Assembly (NCBI GenBank): GCA_037447655.1
Contig: JBBHKE010000855.1
Coordinates: 1-62,000 of the forward strand
Direction of reading: 5' to 3'
Origin: Zygnema cylindricum
Lineage: Eukaryota > Streptophyta > Zygnematophyceae > Zygnematales > Zygnemataceae
Length of the DNA: 62,000 bases
Part shown: in pieces, positions 36,601 through 47,449 of the stretch
Layout of the letters: each line of letters starts with the position of its first letter
How positions within the stretch are numbered: the stretch's first letter is position 1
The notes under the pieces: model-generated
Database searches by the model: none
What the model saw: only the letters and a program-made list of their open reading frames with translations
What the model was told of the DNA's origin: nothing
Made by a program: the position numbers and the translations under genes

Positions 36601-39600
36601 GCCATTAAGAAAAAAAAATCCCAATTGAGAAACTGCTGCTGGTGACTACCATTCGATAGAAGAACAGGTGACTAACACAGCCCTCACAACCCAGGATAAA
36701 CATATTCCATTCAAAACAAAGTGAAAATAGATCACTGCTTCTGGCCAAGCTCACTCACCAGATCCTGTAGAGCCTTGAGCTGGTGGCACATAGGCCTGTC
36801 CTGCAATATAACCAGTCAAGATACAGATGCTGTAAGACCAACAACCCCAAAGGAGACCTCATGAGCTGTACAAACACCTCAATGAAAAGTCCATCTTCCC
36901 AAATTGTCCATCCGTACAACCCAAAAATTACTCGTTCACACTATTCCTTCGTTTCTCTGGGCCGGCCCACTCACCCCCTGTGTATGGATCATAGATAGTA
37001 TTGTGCAAAGCTGGGGCTGCCTGTCCTGTATTCTGAACAATAAATTGCACCACCTGTTCTTTGTATCCAGCAGGGAGGTCCTGCTCTTCGAGCCATTTCT
37101 CCGCCACATCATATGGATTTTCTGAAATCGCACCCCACTCTCCGGATGTTTCAGATAGCAGCAAGCTATGGCCCAGATGCAAAATACTGTGCAGAAACCA
37201 ACTAAAAATACGACCATTGAATGTACATACAGAAGAGCCAGAAGAAATAAAAGCACTCACCACCGCGATTATACGGCAACTTCCGAGGTGGGACGCCATC
37301 ACCTATATCTACATCAAAAACTGCATACAAAAAAAGTCGACAATTTCAAGCATTAGACAAGGGAAGCAATCTAGACAGGAAACAGTAGAATCTCTATAAA
37401 ATATTTCGACAACAAATAAATTGTAGACAAGTGGACCAAGAGACTTCTTGGTAAAATTGACCTGATACAGGAAATACATCGTTGCAATCAGTTTAAGGAT
37501 TACAATGCCTGCTTAGGTCTTACAAAAAAGAAAAAAACAAAAAAAAACAGTAGTTGTAACGCCTTTGTAAATTCCAGTGGGACCTATCATTCAGTCTAAA
37601 ATCTATTGGCCAGAATGTCTTCAAGAAGGTCCTTCAAGAAAAACAACCAACAAGAAAGCAATATGCTACTACAACTCTAGCAATAGAGCACATAACTGTT
37701 GTACAATCAGGCGAATCTCAGTAAATAATTGCACAAAAATCACCTGAAGAACAAACAACCAATTTAGCTGTAGCCCCTAAGGCATGTAGGAATACACGCA
37801 TACTTGTGGCAGAGAAATGGCAAGCAACATTTCTACTCACCATGGTCATACACCATTCCGTTGATTGTCCTGCCTGCCAAAGGGTCACTTGGGCCATCCA
37901 CCACTTCTCCAATCTGTGACAAGATATATCCCAAAGTCAGTAATTGCCCCTAGTACAGTAAGTCTGGCTGGTGTTCCTACAAGTTGAGCAAAGCTAGAAT
38001 ATCTGCCATCCATTCAACAACAAGCATCTCCTGTTCAGTGGTGAAAGCAGGCCATCAAGAAATGGTGTTCCTGTCTCGCTTTCTTTCCCTCGACGAAATT
38101 GATGCTCGTGACAATGAGTTAAAAGAATTGAGAAATCACATGTTGTTGAACAATGTGGACTGACAAGAAGTAATCAACCAAAAACTTGAAATCAACAGTT
38201 TGTTTTCCCGAAACTGGAAAACTTTAGGACGGCGAGTTTCATGCACATTTTATATTAACGAATCTTTGCAATACTAGTTTGAATGAAGAGTCAATGTTGG
38301 GACAGCACACTACAACATGCTTCATTCCTAAAATTTTGGGACTTGTCAATAAACAAGATTTTTCTTTGCACCAATGGTTTGTTAACAATTCCAGTTTGGA
38401 GAATGCTGGGCACAAACTTTTAAATTCTTTAAAACTTCGTCTGGTTACATTGCAAATAGGTCACGACCTGGACAAGATTGCATTTCTTCATTAAAAATGA
38501 ACTTGAATACTCCAATGTTTGCAGAAATTCCAAAATTTCTCTCCAAAATTTCAGAGATGCGAAAACCTGGAGCATTTAGACTACAACAAAAAAGCATACA
38601 ATACCACAAGCCAATTCACGACAATTTTCGTGGAATCAAAGATCAGGGGCACTAAAAGACTGAAACCCACTACAGCAACCAAAAGAGTTAACCAGCAGAA
38701 AGCTTGCTAGCTCTGGTCACGTTTTAACACAAGCAACAGAACTAAAACGAAGTCAGATTCACCTGTATTTTCCTGATAAAACTCTTCATGCTCTATAAAG
38801 CTAAGTTAATGAAGGGAAGAGTGTGCCTGAAGGATCGACAATACACCATCACATAGGCAATCAGGCCTACATGAACGGACTTGTAAATTATTTTCTTCAA
38901 TTACCTGACTTCTGTGTTATCTACATTCATGGGGTTTAGTCCTGGATCCCTCAGCCGCATCTACTAGGAGAGGGCGAGTAAGGTAAGGAGGCTTTCATGT
39001 TGAGAAAAATATTTGCCACAAGCCCACCTTTTCCCAATTGAACTCTTTGGCATTCCATGAGTACGCTATTCCAGCGTCACCCTCCCGAATAATCTTGTGT
39101 TGTCCATCCTTTTTTCCTGTGGGCAACAGATCAAATTTCACAACACCAACAGAGCAATGCCCATTAACAGGATTCAACCATATGTATCAAGTCCAGTGTG
39201 ATTGTTCAATTCTCGAGCCACCCAGAAGTCAACTGTGAAACAAAATTTAACTTAGTTGAGAATTGTAAACAGAAACAAAAAATTAAAATCTAGGAAGATC
39301 ACAACCAAAGAATGCAATGAGAATGCCACCTACCAGGCTCCTGTAGAGCCTCAAGCCCAGGAAGATCTTCCACCTTCACATTTCCAACCGTCTTACTGCA
39401 GCAAAACAACCAATGTTGCTTACCATCAATAACAGCCCTGGCTGAACGTCAAACTGAAAGGGCATCCTATTCCGTCAATCATTTCAGTCGATGTCTAGCA
39501 AGCTGCCGTGCATAAACATTGGTGTGAACCTCACTGCTTATTGAATCTTCTTCCACCCGTGTTCTCAATGGAATTTTCTACCCTCTATGATAACAGGAAC

Positions 39601-42600
39601 CCACCTCCTCCGAATTGCAGAAAGTTGTGCTTCAAAGGACTCAAGGACATCTCTGGAAGCCACACGCTTCTCATTCCTAGTCCACACTCGTGCCACTCCA
39701 TCAGCACAAGCACTGACAAGATCCCCATTTGGCAGGTAAGCGACAGCCCACACACATCCTGGATGCTGGATACTTTGCTGACAAGATCCATCTGAACCAG
39801 CCTCGAAAATGTCTCAAACCCAAGAGTCAACTCCTAGACATCACCAATAATTCTGCCTCAACTGCGGGGCTGGGTATCAAATAAACAATCCAGAATATCA
39901 TGGGCAACCAGAGCAAGGCAGCAAAGATCTATAGGACAAATAAACTGACAAAAGAAAACATCAAAAATTAGAAATTTTATCAGCTATCTTCTTGCTCGTC
40001 CTTCAAAAGATTAGAAAAATAACTATAAAAATATAAACTGATTGAGTAGGTAAGGGAGTTCACAATGAATAAGGAAATGTGCACATCGGATGCTTTACCA
40101 GAAGCAACATTCCCGTCGACTCGCACAACAAGATCATTACCATTTAAGTGTTGATCAGACATCGTTAAACACAAAGTAGTCAGTTGCCACAAAAATGTAC
40201 CAACAAAAGGACTTCTGGCTGAATCAATAACTATGGTTTTTCCAAACGCTGCCTCTCTTGAATGTAGTCAGCTGCAAACCAAAGTTCCTCCACATACGAT
40301 AAAATTACAGAAACGGCCAGAAACTAAAGGCGGATTTCCTTAATGACAGATATGCACATCATCTGACGGCTTCAGTCTTAGTCACCACCGTTCCCGTCAA
40401 CTACTGCAACTAAGCATTAACCAAGCGATATTTCACGCACAACTAACCAAGAAAATCAGCTGCATTAACTGGCTTTCTGCAAGGAAATTCAACCAGCATT
40501 CAACCCTGCATTTGTATCAACATTCTTTTATAACCGGACTGTTTTCCAACAATGCTAGCTTCCGTAGCAGACAAAATTTGTTAAAAATCCATAGGTGTAC
40601 GCATGAAACTGTCAACAGCCGGACGTATGAGATTACCCTTCCAGATTCTGACAGTGTTGTCCTCGCTCCCAGATGCTACCTCTGTACCGTGTGTTGCTAC
40701 TGAATACACCAATGCTGTGTGACCAACCATCTCCAGCAATGGTTGACCAGACTGTGTCCAGAGTCGAACAGATCTGCACCGCAAAGAAAACCAAGATGTG
40801 TATATCACAAAAGAATAATAGAAAGCTTGAATATAGAGAGAGCCATAACAGGTATGGGACTCACCCGTCATGTGAAGCTGAAACAACGCCCACCTCATGC
40901 ATCAACGCAAGTGCACGCACAGTGTCTGCAAACAAATGCGTCGAGTTGCCATCGCATCTGTTAATGGCACTTGAAATTCATGGGAGGTGGGAAAAAGCGA
41001 AATGCTGCCATAATGACAACTCAATTTGCAACTCACGCAACACATGCATAAGTTAAAACTAAAGGGATTGAACTTGTACAGTTTGCAGTTGTCCTCATCA
41101 GTTATACTTGCTTGCCTTGTGCAAAATATCTCGACATAATTGAAGGTCTATGAACTCTTAATGATTGACGAATAGACACCAACTTAAGATTACTGAACCA
41201 CAAAGGTGTTTGTCAGAAGACTGTGTTTCTACTAACATTCAAAATCCCTGCCAGTGCAAGATTGGTATGATGCGGATAGCAAGGCGATTACCTGCATGGC
41301 CTTGAACGGTGCAGATGCATTCAGTTCCTCTCCAAATTTTTATTGTACAGTCTGATGAGCCTGCATCAATCGGGACGTTTTCCAACATAAGCCATTTGCA
41401 TTCCAGTTTCACTTTCACAGCAAAGATAACAAACCATGCAAAATTTCCACGCCAGCAGCTACCTCCTCCAGAGATGATCAACCTGCATACAAAAGTATTA
41501 TCAACAATGCTTGTAAAAAAAGGCAAAGTTCACTTACCCGTCACTACCTCCCCAGAGGGCATTGCCAGCACTGCCTGAACTGCTGAATCATGTCCAGTCA
41601 AAACCTCCGTACAGGTGCCGTTCCGCCACACTCTAACTGTCCTGCCCTCCTAACCGCCATCACAGCTAAATAGGGTGAGCAAGCGATAAAAATCGCAGCA
41701 TCATCACAATAACTCCACAAAAAGGCGAGCTTGACCTGCAGGCCATTGTTGTGACACACCTCTTTGTGAACAGAGTACTGACTGATGCTCGATGCATAGG
41801 CTTTGTTTGAGCATTTGCCAGACTCTTACAGCTTATTTTCGATACCAAGACGAACGCACAACTTTTTTTTTGCAGTGCTCCTCTTCATCCTCACCTGTCC
41901 TGGGAAGAGGAAATAACGTCTCCACTTTCTGTTCCAGTGACATCGGTCACAACTTCGCTGTGTCCTCCTAAAGAAACCAAAATGGCAGCAGCTTCGACAT
42001 CCCATACTAGAACCTGCTTGTCCATGCCACCAGAGACTAGGACACCGGCAGGAAATTTTGGACTTGGATGTAGCCATGCCACAGGACCAACAAAATGACG
42101 ATGGCCGACTAAAATCTTATCAAGAGAATAACTCGATCCTGTATCATTTGCCGGTTTCCATATAATGATAGTTTTGTCTCTCGACGACGTTGCAATTGCG
42201 GAGTCAGAAATTACACAAACACCCCGGACCTGGCATAACACCAAAAAACAAAAGTCGGAGATATTTTACTCGGGAGATTACAAGCACTGATGTTGATAGC
42301 AGAAGCCAACAGCTGATAATTCAGCATGAAACATCCGTGTTTTATTTTCATAACGATAATTTGCATTCAAGTTGACAAAGAAACAAGCATTAATTCCAGG
42401 AACAACGCTCTTACAAAAAGCAAACACAATTCCAATGTAAGCTACGAAAATTGTTTGTTCATTATCTAAGAGTGTTAACTTATGAGCCATTCATTCTTGA
42501 CATTCTGATGATGTCGACTTTCACTTGATCCATAGAGAAGAAAAAGTTTCTCACATCTTCCTTGTGACCCCGAAGTTCGCAGCAGAGCTGGAAAGGTACA

Positions 42601-42608
42601 TCCGCCAT
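30626..42608 (-). CDS. PLAA: PLAA / DOA1 (UFD3) homologue: WD40-PFU-PUL, 22 exons, complete
   Basis: Ubiquitin-binding cofactor of the Cdc48/p97 ATPase in ubiquitin homeostasis and endosomal or ribophagy sorting (family knowledge). Exons (minus): 42608-42555, 42229-41895, 41641-41538, 41360-41292, 40925-40865, 40773-40637, 39791-39605, 39395-39334, 39116-39028, 37913-37841, 37320-37261, 37121-36975, 36800-36759, 36017-35959, 35711-35625, 35120-34955, 34412-34329, 34117-33981, 32990-32914, 32188-32119, 31295-31230, 30754-30626. They sum to 2295 nt, 764 aa plus TAA. Seven WD blades lie in residues 1-300, ending in SSRDKTIIIW, SGGMDKQVLVW, SSSQDRTVRVW, SSDCTIKIW, SASHDGSVRLW, SGSEDNTVRIW and SACADGVARVW. 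The PFU region is about 330-455, with KVEDLPGLEAL just before it and NPYDVAEKWLEEQDLP inside it. The PUL/armadillo-like part (about 493-764) starts at KGYLLFDMAQFDGILKKL. The start is MADVPFQLCCELRGH, directly before the first blade. No motif is broken. Confidence 0.96.
32309..32533. mobile_element. MITE in a PLAA intron
   Basis: TACACTGTGAATTGCTATTG on the left and CAATAAGCG-type/TTCACAGTGTA on the right are inverted and TA-bounded. The element is about 225 bp and lies between PLAA exons 32119-32188 and 32914-32990. Confidence 0.7.
34523..34724. mobile_element. Degenerate MITE in a PLAA intron
   Basis: Inner inverted segments CTATTAGTG-TTTTTTTCGCCAC (left) and GTGGCGAAAAGTTATTAACAC (right) are well matched, whereas the outermost left bases have diverged. 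It occupies the intron between exons 34329-34412 and 34955-35120. Confidence 0.55.
36115..36339. mobile_element. MITE in a PLAA intron
   Basis: TACACCGTGAATCATTATTT on the left and GCGCTAATAACGACACACGGTGTA-type right end (TA at 36338-36339), about 225 bp, in the intron between exons 35959-36017 and 36759-36800. Confidence 0.7.
38062..38655 (+). other. Possible decayed nested coding remnant in a PLAA intron
   Basis: On the strand opposite PLAA, in its 37914-39027 intron, two short open stretches have coding-like composition. One is 33 codons at 38062-38163 (LSLDEIDARDNELKELRN). The other is 52 codons at 38497-38655 (PKFLSKISEMRKPGAFRLQ). Stops separate them. I do not recognise the family. It may be a worn retrocopy or transposon fragment, or chance. 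Confidence 0.25.
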
Positions 42609-43042
42609 AGCTGACGGACTCAACCTCTCGACTCAATACTTTATTATCAGGCTCGACTTTCACGACTCAACACAAAATTAATAACCTTCGGAATACTCTT
42701 GAACGAAGAAACCAAAACTATTCGCGCGCCACGCTCTCGTTCCAACTTCCAACTTTCGCAAGATGAGATAAGTATAATTTGAAAGTAGAGACGTCACTCT
42801 CCTCGTCGCTGTCACGTTCTACGTTAATTTCTTGATTTTCTCCATTAGGTTTTTTTTTAATTGCAACATCATGTCTGAAGCTTATTATTAGTTTATTACT
42901 TCAGCTTACTGTCAATCCTAAATTTTATCCTTGATTTGGAATCTCAATCCTAAAATTTATCCGTAATCCTAATCTTATCCTTACCCCATCCCAACTCTTG
43001 CCTAAGACTCACCAGCTCCGTGAATGAGCTTGGAACTCTATT
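42609..43042. promoter_or_regulatory. Bidirectional promoter region, PLAA / 43043 gene
   Basis: Only 434 bp separate the divergent ATGs of PLAA (minus) and the unrecognised gene at 43043 (plus). The region must hold both 5' UTRs and promoters. There is no clear TATA box on either side. The part at 42912-42985 carries several copies of an ATCCTAA-TTTATCC phrase on the plus strand, a candidate element array. This is position-based inference. Confidence 0.6.
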
Positions 43043-45604
43043 ATGGATACAGTACCAGAGAGTAGTGTCTCTGATGGCTTGAAGCCATTCCAAGATAGCA
43101 AAGTTACACTTTTTGAAGAGACTGCTCAAAGTTTTAGAGGACTAGGGGCTATTGCGAATCATTCAACCCACATTTTTTCACCAACAATATCTCTCTTTCC
43201 CCCAGAACTTGTTCAAAAAGAAGTCCAGGGAACAGGACCCTCAAATGATTTGTAAGCGATCTTTCATTTTACTTTATTTCGCTAATGCATTTAAGAGCAT
43301 GCTGTATGAGAATCTACGGTTATTCGTATGCTTCTCAAAGTGATAATTTGTGACCAACAGGAAGCACTATAATTCGTATCAGTATCTTTGGAGTCACTAA
43401 ACGACACGTTCCATCGCTATTGGAGTTAATGATCTACTAGCGTTAAAGCGGATTTCTTCAATTACTCTAAATTGTGTCATGCCACGTGGCTCATTATGGG
43501 CAATTTAACCAAATAGTGTTATTAACACTGATTTATTATTTTGTGCCAAAATCGAATTAGAGTCATTAACTCTGGTAGCGATGGGCAATGAACTCTTGTG
43601 CTGTGGTCTGTGCTAATGATCTGGACTAAATGTCGATGTGGCAATAGTCCATACGAGCAGAGGTTTGCCAATGAAAGCTGACGAGCAATATAAGGGTCAC
43701 TGCTATTTGGAAGACCTTCTTTGGACGAATTTCAGCGAATGTGGGAGGATTTTAAGAGGGAGGGCATAGAGCAGCAGGCAGTGGCAGACAATCTGCCTCC
43801 ATTTCAGGTTATGAGTGCCCCCTCCCCCTTCCTCTCCCCCTCCCCCTCTCCTCTCCCCCTCCTCTCTCCTCCCCTTCTTCATCTCCTCTCTGTTGTAATT
43901 TACGAGTGACCTGATGAGCATCTAGCCTTTTGCAGTTTCTTCCGATGCACGAGTGAGTCCAAGAGTGGGAGTGCATTAGCATTTAGCACTCTTTTTTTTT
44001 TGTCATTTTGTAAGAACTAAATGTATGATTCTTGTTTTCTGCAGGTCTATACTCAACAGGAGTTTGATGCTGACAATCAGGAACTAAAACAAATTTTGCA
44101 GAGTGTTTATCAAGAAAGAGAGCGTTTCCAAAATCATTATTCACCGGTATCTCTCTTTTTTTTTTGTCTGTAAAAAATGTTTAGAGGGCACATATTTTAT
44201 TGTGATGTTTCTCCTCATGGAGGTTCGACATGACCGCAGACCTTTTGTTGAGAGATTTGGTTTCATATCCAAATGCATTAGGAGCAATACCAAAATATAG
44301 CATCTGTACCAGGTATAGTTCTATTTTTTTGGTCCTTGTGTCATTTGGATGTTTATGGCCTGTAAAAGTTATGCATACTGAGGTTTCTTTCACATTTCGT
44401 CTAAAATGGATCATGTTCTGGTCCAGATGTAGTAGTTTCTACCCTTATGTAAACCTTTTTGTAATTTAGATATTTAATTTCAGTGTTTTATTTTATTTTA
44501 TTTCCGCTTATTAGCAGTTATGTAACAGACATATGCAAAGAAAATGTAAATCATGTTAGAGAAAGGTGACTTCTTGAAGCTTTTACCATATTTTATTTAT
44601 AAGTGAACGTGGTGGAAATATCGCTAGTATACACTCTGAGTTAAAATTTCTGTAAGTCGTTAGAGTCTTGGAAGAGAAAAATCTATTTATTACTAAATAG
44701 GACAATTAGGAAATAAAAATATTTGTTATTGCTTAATTCATTCCTTAAGTATTAACCACATTTGAATTATAGGGTGTTGAAGATGTATCAAATATAGCTT
44801 TTCAAAGTTTCAAATACTTGTCAAAAATGTAAAATATTTGAATTTACTTTGTATTCAAGTCAACATGAAAATGTAGAAGATAAAAATAGTTCAATTAAAA
44901 GAAGGGAATGATTCAGTTATTATTCTGATATGAAACAAAAGTATCTGTTGGTAAATGGAATAATTCAATTATATGAGATTATTTCATTTTTTAATTCTGT
45001 GAAAAGTTAAAAATATTTTTGAAGTATATCTCCTTTAAGTAAAAGGTTGTGAGTTTAAAGAGCAAGTGCCAGATATGCAATAGGAGCTCTAATCGAATAC
45101 GTACATGTATCGTATTAAACTGCATTCAGTTGCATTTTAAACATTTGATTGTTTTGCACTCTTTATGTATCGCTGTTAGTGAAAATTTAGAATTATATTT
45201 TGATTCGGTTCGGTCGACATTGACGTTTTGTGACTGTTTGTGCAGTTAGTGTAGTAGTACTTTTCTGTGTTCAAAGGCCCCAACAGAAAAAAAAACACCA
45301 AAGCTGTTGTATTAACACCACTAGTTGATGCATCCTGTACTGTTATTCACGGTATAGTTTTCCTCTGTTTTGCTTTGCTGAGGTCGGTTATTCTTATTGT
45401 GTAGCAGGTCTTGTTTGTCAGTAATGTCTGTCTGTCTGTCTGTCAGTAATGTCTTACTGCATTTTTTGGGCATTGAGTGAGATAATGTTCGTCTGTTTTG
45501 GGATGCAGCACCTGCGCTGGATTCGCGCAAAGCAGCCTCCAAAGCTGACAGGGCTGGGACCGGCTGCCAGGAAGGCACTGGAGACTTCTGATTGCTTGAA
45601 CGAG
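43043..45604 (+). CDS. Unrecognised gene, four exons traced, 3' end not found
   Basis: Exons 43043-43251, 43714-43807, 44045-44146 and 45509-45604 join in phase (209+94+102+96 = 501 nt, 167 codons). All introns are GT-AG. The first residues are MDTVPESSVSDGLKPFQ. Exon 2 reads DEFQRMWEDFKREGIEQQ, exon 3 EFDADNQELKQILQSVYQER (acidic, helical, coiled-coil-like) and exon 4 HLRWIRAKQPPKLTGLGPAA. No signal peptide or membrane segment is seen. The exon 2 acceptor (after TTTGGAAG) is weak but phase-consistent. The donor of exon 4 is followed within 7 nt by the GAGTGG repeat of a duplicated segment, and I could not find later exons, so the gene may be interrupted or may continue after a long intron. 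I do not recognise the family. Confidence 0.6.
43409..43590. mobile_element. Degenerate MITE in intron 1 of the 43043 gene
   Basis: TTCCATCGCTATTGGAGTTAATGA on the left (from 43409) has an inverted counterpart TCATTAACTCTGGTAGCGATGG on the right (to about 43587). The ends are worn but the family core CATCGCTATT is visible. Confidence 0.5.
44147..45508. other. Long intron 3 of the 43043 gene
   Basis: 1.36 kb, AT-rich. A 90-nt open segment at 44227-44312, flanked by AG and GT (reading DLLLRDLVSYPNALGAIP), looks coding-like. It does not fit the phase of the neighbouring exons, so it is left out of the gene model; an alternative exon is possible. Confidence 0.35.
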
Positions 45605-46260
45605 GTGGGATGGAGTGGGAGTGGGAGTGGGAGTGGGAGTGGGAGTGGGAGTGGGAGTGGGAGTGGGAGTGGGAGTGGGAGTGGGAGTCGGTTTGGGAGT
45701 GTTGGAAGGATGACGAGGACGAACAAATTGAGGATGATTGGAGTGAGATGGAATAGTAATAAGTGGCCCTACACACAGAAAAATCACAAGAACTAAGAGG
45801 AAATAGAAGAAAAAAAATCAATAGTGCACCAGGAAACCTACGTTTTAACACTGAAACTAACAAATTGGAAAAAAAAAACGTTTGAGGCTGAAACCGAACC
45901 TTCGATTTTCGGGATGTGAGGGATTTCACATTTCCCAAATTTTCCTCGAAATTTACGAGGATCGAATTTTCCCAATACTCCAAATTTTCGACCTTCAATA
46001 GAGGAAAATCATTTAAATCTTGTTAGTCATGCAACAAAATATTAAGAAAGGGTAAAACAAAATCATAAAAGAATAGTTGAACAAAAAACAAAAAGAGCAT
46101 AGATACGAACAAAAGAAATGTCTGCATTACCATGATCGACAGTTTTTTCGTTTCCTTTTCTGGAGCTTTCACCAAAACATGAAGGAAAAATCGAAAGAAG
46201 AAACATAGAACATAATAAAATTAAAGGCCGTAAAATTTTTGAGGAGTTTTGTGTGGCCAT
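45443..46260 (-). CDS. Secreted Pro/Thr-repeat protein gene, copy A
   Basis: Predicted small extracellular or cell-wall protein. Exon 1 is 46260-46131: MATQNSSK, a hydrophobic signal-peptide core (LILLCSMFLLSIFPSCF) and a charged tail ending EKTVDHG. Donor CATG|GTAATG. Exon 2 starts at 45768 after GTGTGTAG and joins in phase to give PLITIPSHSNHPQFVRP, then a run of about 14 Pro-Thr dipeptides encoded by the CCCACT hexamer. The frame stays open to a stop at 45443, but below 45605 it runs antisense through exon 4 of the 43043 gene. That tail is probably read-through beyond a truncated copy. Copy B at 54-55 kb shares the two-exon layout. Pro/Thr-repeat secreted proteins are typical of hydroxyproline-rich wall glycoproteins; function here is inference. 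Confidence 0.5.
45612..45690. repeat. (GAGTGG)n hexanucleotide array, copy A
   Basis: About 13 perfect GGGAGT units on the plus strand. On the minus strand they encode Pro-Thr. The array begins 7 nt after the donor of exon 4 of the 43043 gene, which marks the junction of the duplicated segment. Regular GGG runs make it a G-quadruplex candidate. Confidence 0.97.
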
Positions 46261-46639
46261 CTTTTTTTTTTGTCAAGTTTCAATTTTTGAGAATCAGATT
46301 TCCTAGATTAGATATCTCAACTGGATGAAACTGAGAGTTTCTGACTAAATAGTAAGAGGAAGTTGGGTCCTTTAGTGTGATAAAAATGAATTCAAATATG
46401 GGAATATTACGGAAAAGTTATAAGTTTGTGGGAATTAAGTATATCAGGTCAACTCGGTGAAATCTGCTGAAATTAGATTCCAATAGTAGATGAAATGGTA
46501 TGAAAATTCAAGTCACGAGACACTGAAATTAAGTAAAGCACAATGCCTTTCTTTATTTTTTAACCACGACCAGCTTCTTCTATTTATACATTTTGCTTGG
46601 AGTGCTCAGGCTGAAGTTTAGGTCTTCTTTTTGTCTGAC

Positions 46640-46925
46640 TCTCGGGGAAGTCTACTATGCCTCATAGCACTCTTAGATCGGACGCTCCATGCATTTTCAG
46701 ATCAGCGGTTGTATCGATTTGGGAGATTTGGCGCGCTTTGAAATGTCGGCGAAATAGATCTAACCGAACGGCCGGCAGAAGTTACGGACGTCCACGCGCC
46801 TGGGTACGGCTGTTTCGACTTATCCGGTTTTGTGTACGGCATGGCAAATCTCGTATTGTCATTTTGTGATTTAGCGTCGAGCGAGTCGATCGCACCGTAC
46901 CATCATGTAAAATTCGAACAAAAGT
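46640..46925. promoter_or_regulatory. Conserved block upstream of Pro/Thr gene, copy A
   Basis: About 250 bp, CpG-rich, roughly 400-650 bp upstream of the ATG at 46260. Aligned by eye with 55487-55760, the 213-nt core (46657-46869 versus 55504-55716) differs at six positions (about 97% identity), clearly more conserved than the signal-peptide exon. Both copies hold an open 70-codon frame on the plus strand, but four of the six changes are amino-acid replacing, so protein coding is not favoured. It could be a promoter, a 5' exon or a non-coding RNA. Confidence 0.5.
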
Positions 46926-47449
46926 ACAGTACAGAACTGTAGCGTATGGTACGAAAACAGATACGGCTCGACGGTACCCCGTAGGTGAACAACCTGTGAG
47001 AGCGCGACGACCAGATTTCGATTTGCGTCACACTATGAGACCCTGGTACAGTACGATACGAGGTAAAGTGCAATTATTGTGCAAAAAACTATTGGAAACG
47101 CAATGTTGTACCACCGTATAATACTCGTAATCCGAAACAAAGTAACAATAAATAGCTTTTCCAACTGATTCCGCACATAAATCTAAAGTTAAAGTTTTGG
47201 CATGAAAAGCACGTTAATAGATTCAAAATTAATATTAATAGTTATTAGGCTGCTTTCATGTAGTCTATGACCTGCATTCTAAGGGTAAAATCGGGTTTTC
47301 AAAATTAGTGGGTCACTGTTGTCTAATTAAGTTAATCTAACGTACACATTGATAGATGTAGAAATAGTGTGAGCTATCACAAACAGTTGTTTTAAATTCC
47401 ATGTGCTCATTCTACTGTATATCATCTTATTAACATCACCAGGATGATA
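46926..47449. other. Spacer without recognised features
   Basis: AT-rich, no coding signal. GTACAGTAC-type palindromic words occur near 46925 and 47047. Nothing else could be supported. Confidence 0.45.

Noticed and set aside
44227-44312. Additional exon of the 43043 gene
   Set aside because: It is flanked by AG and GT and looks coding, but does not match the phase of exons 3 and 4.
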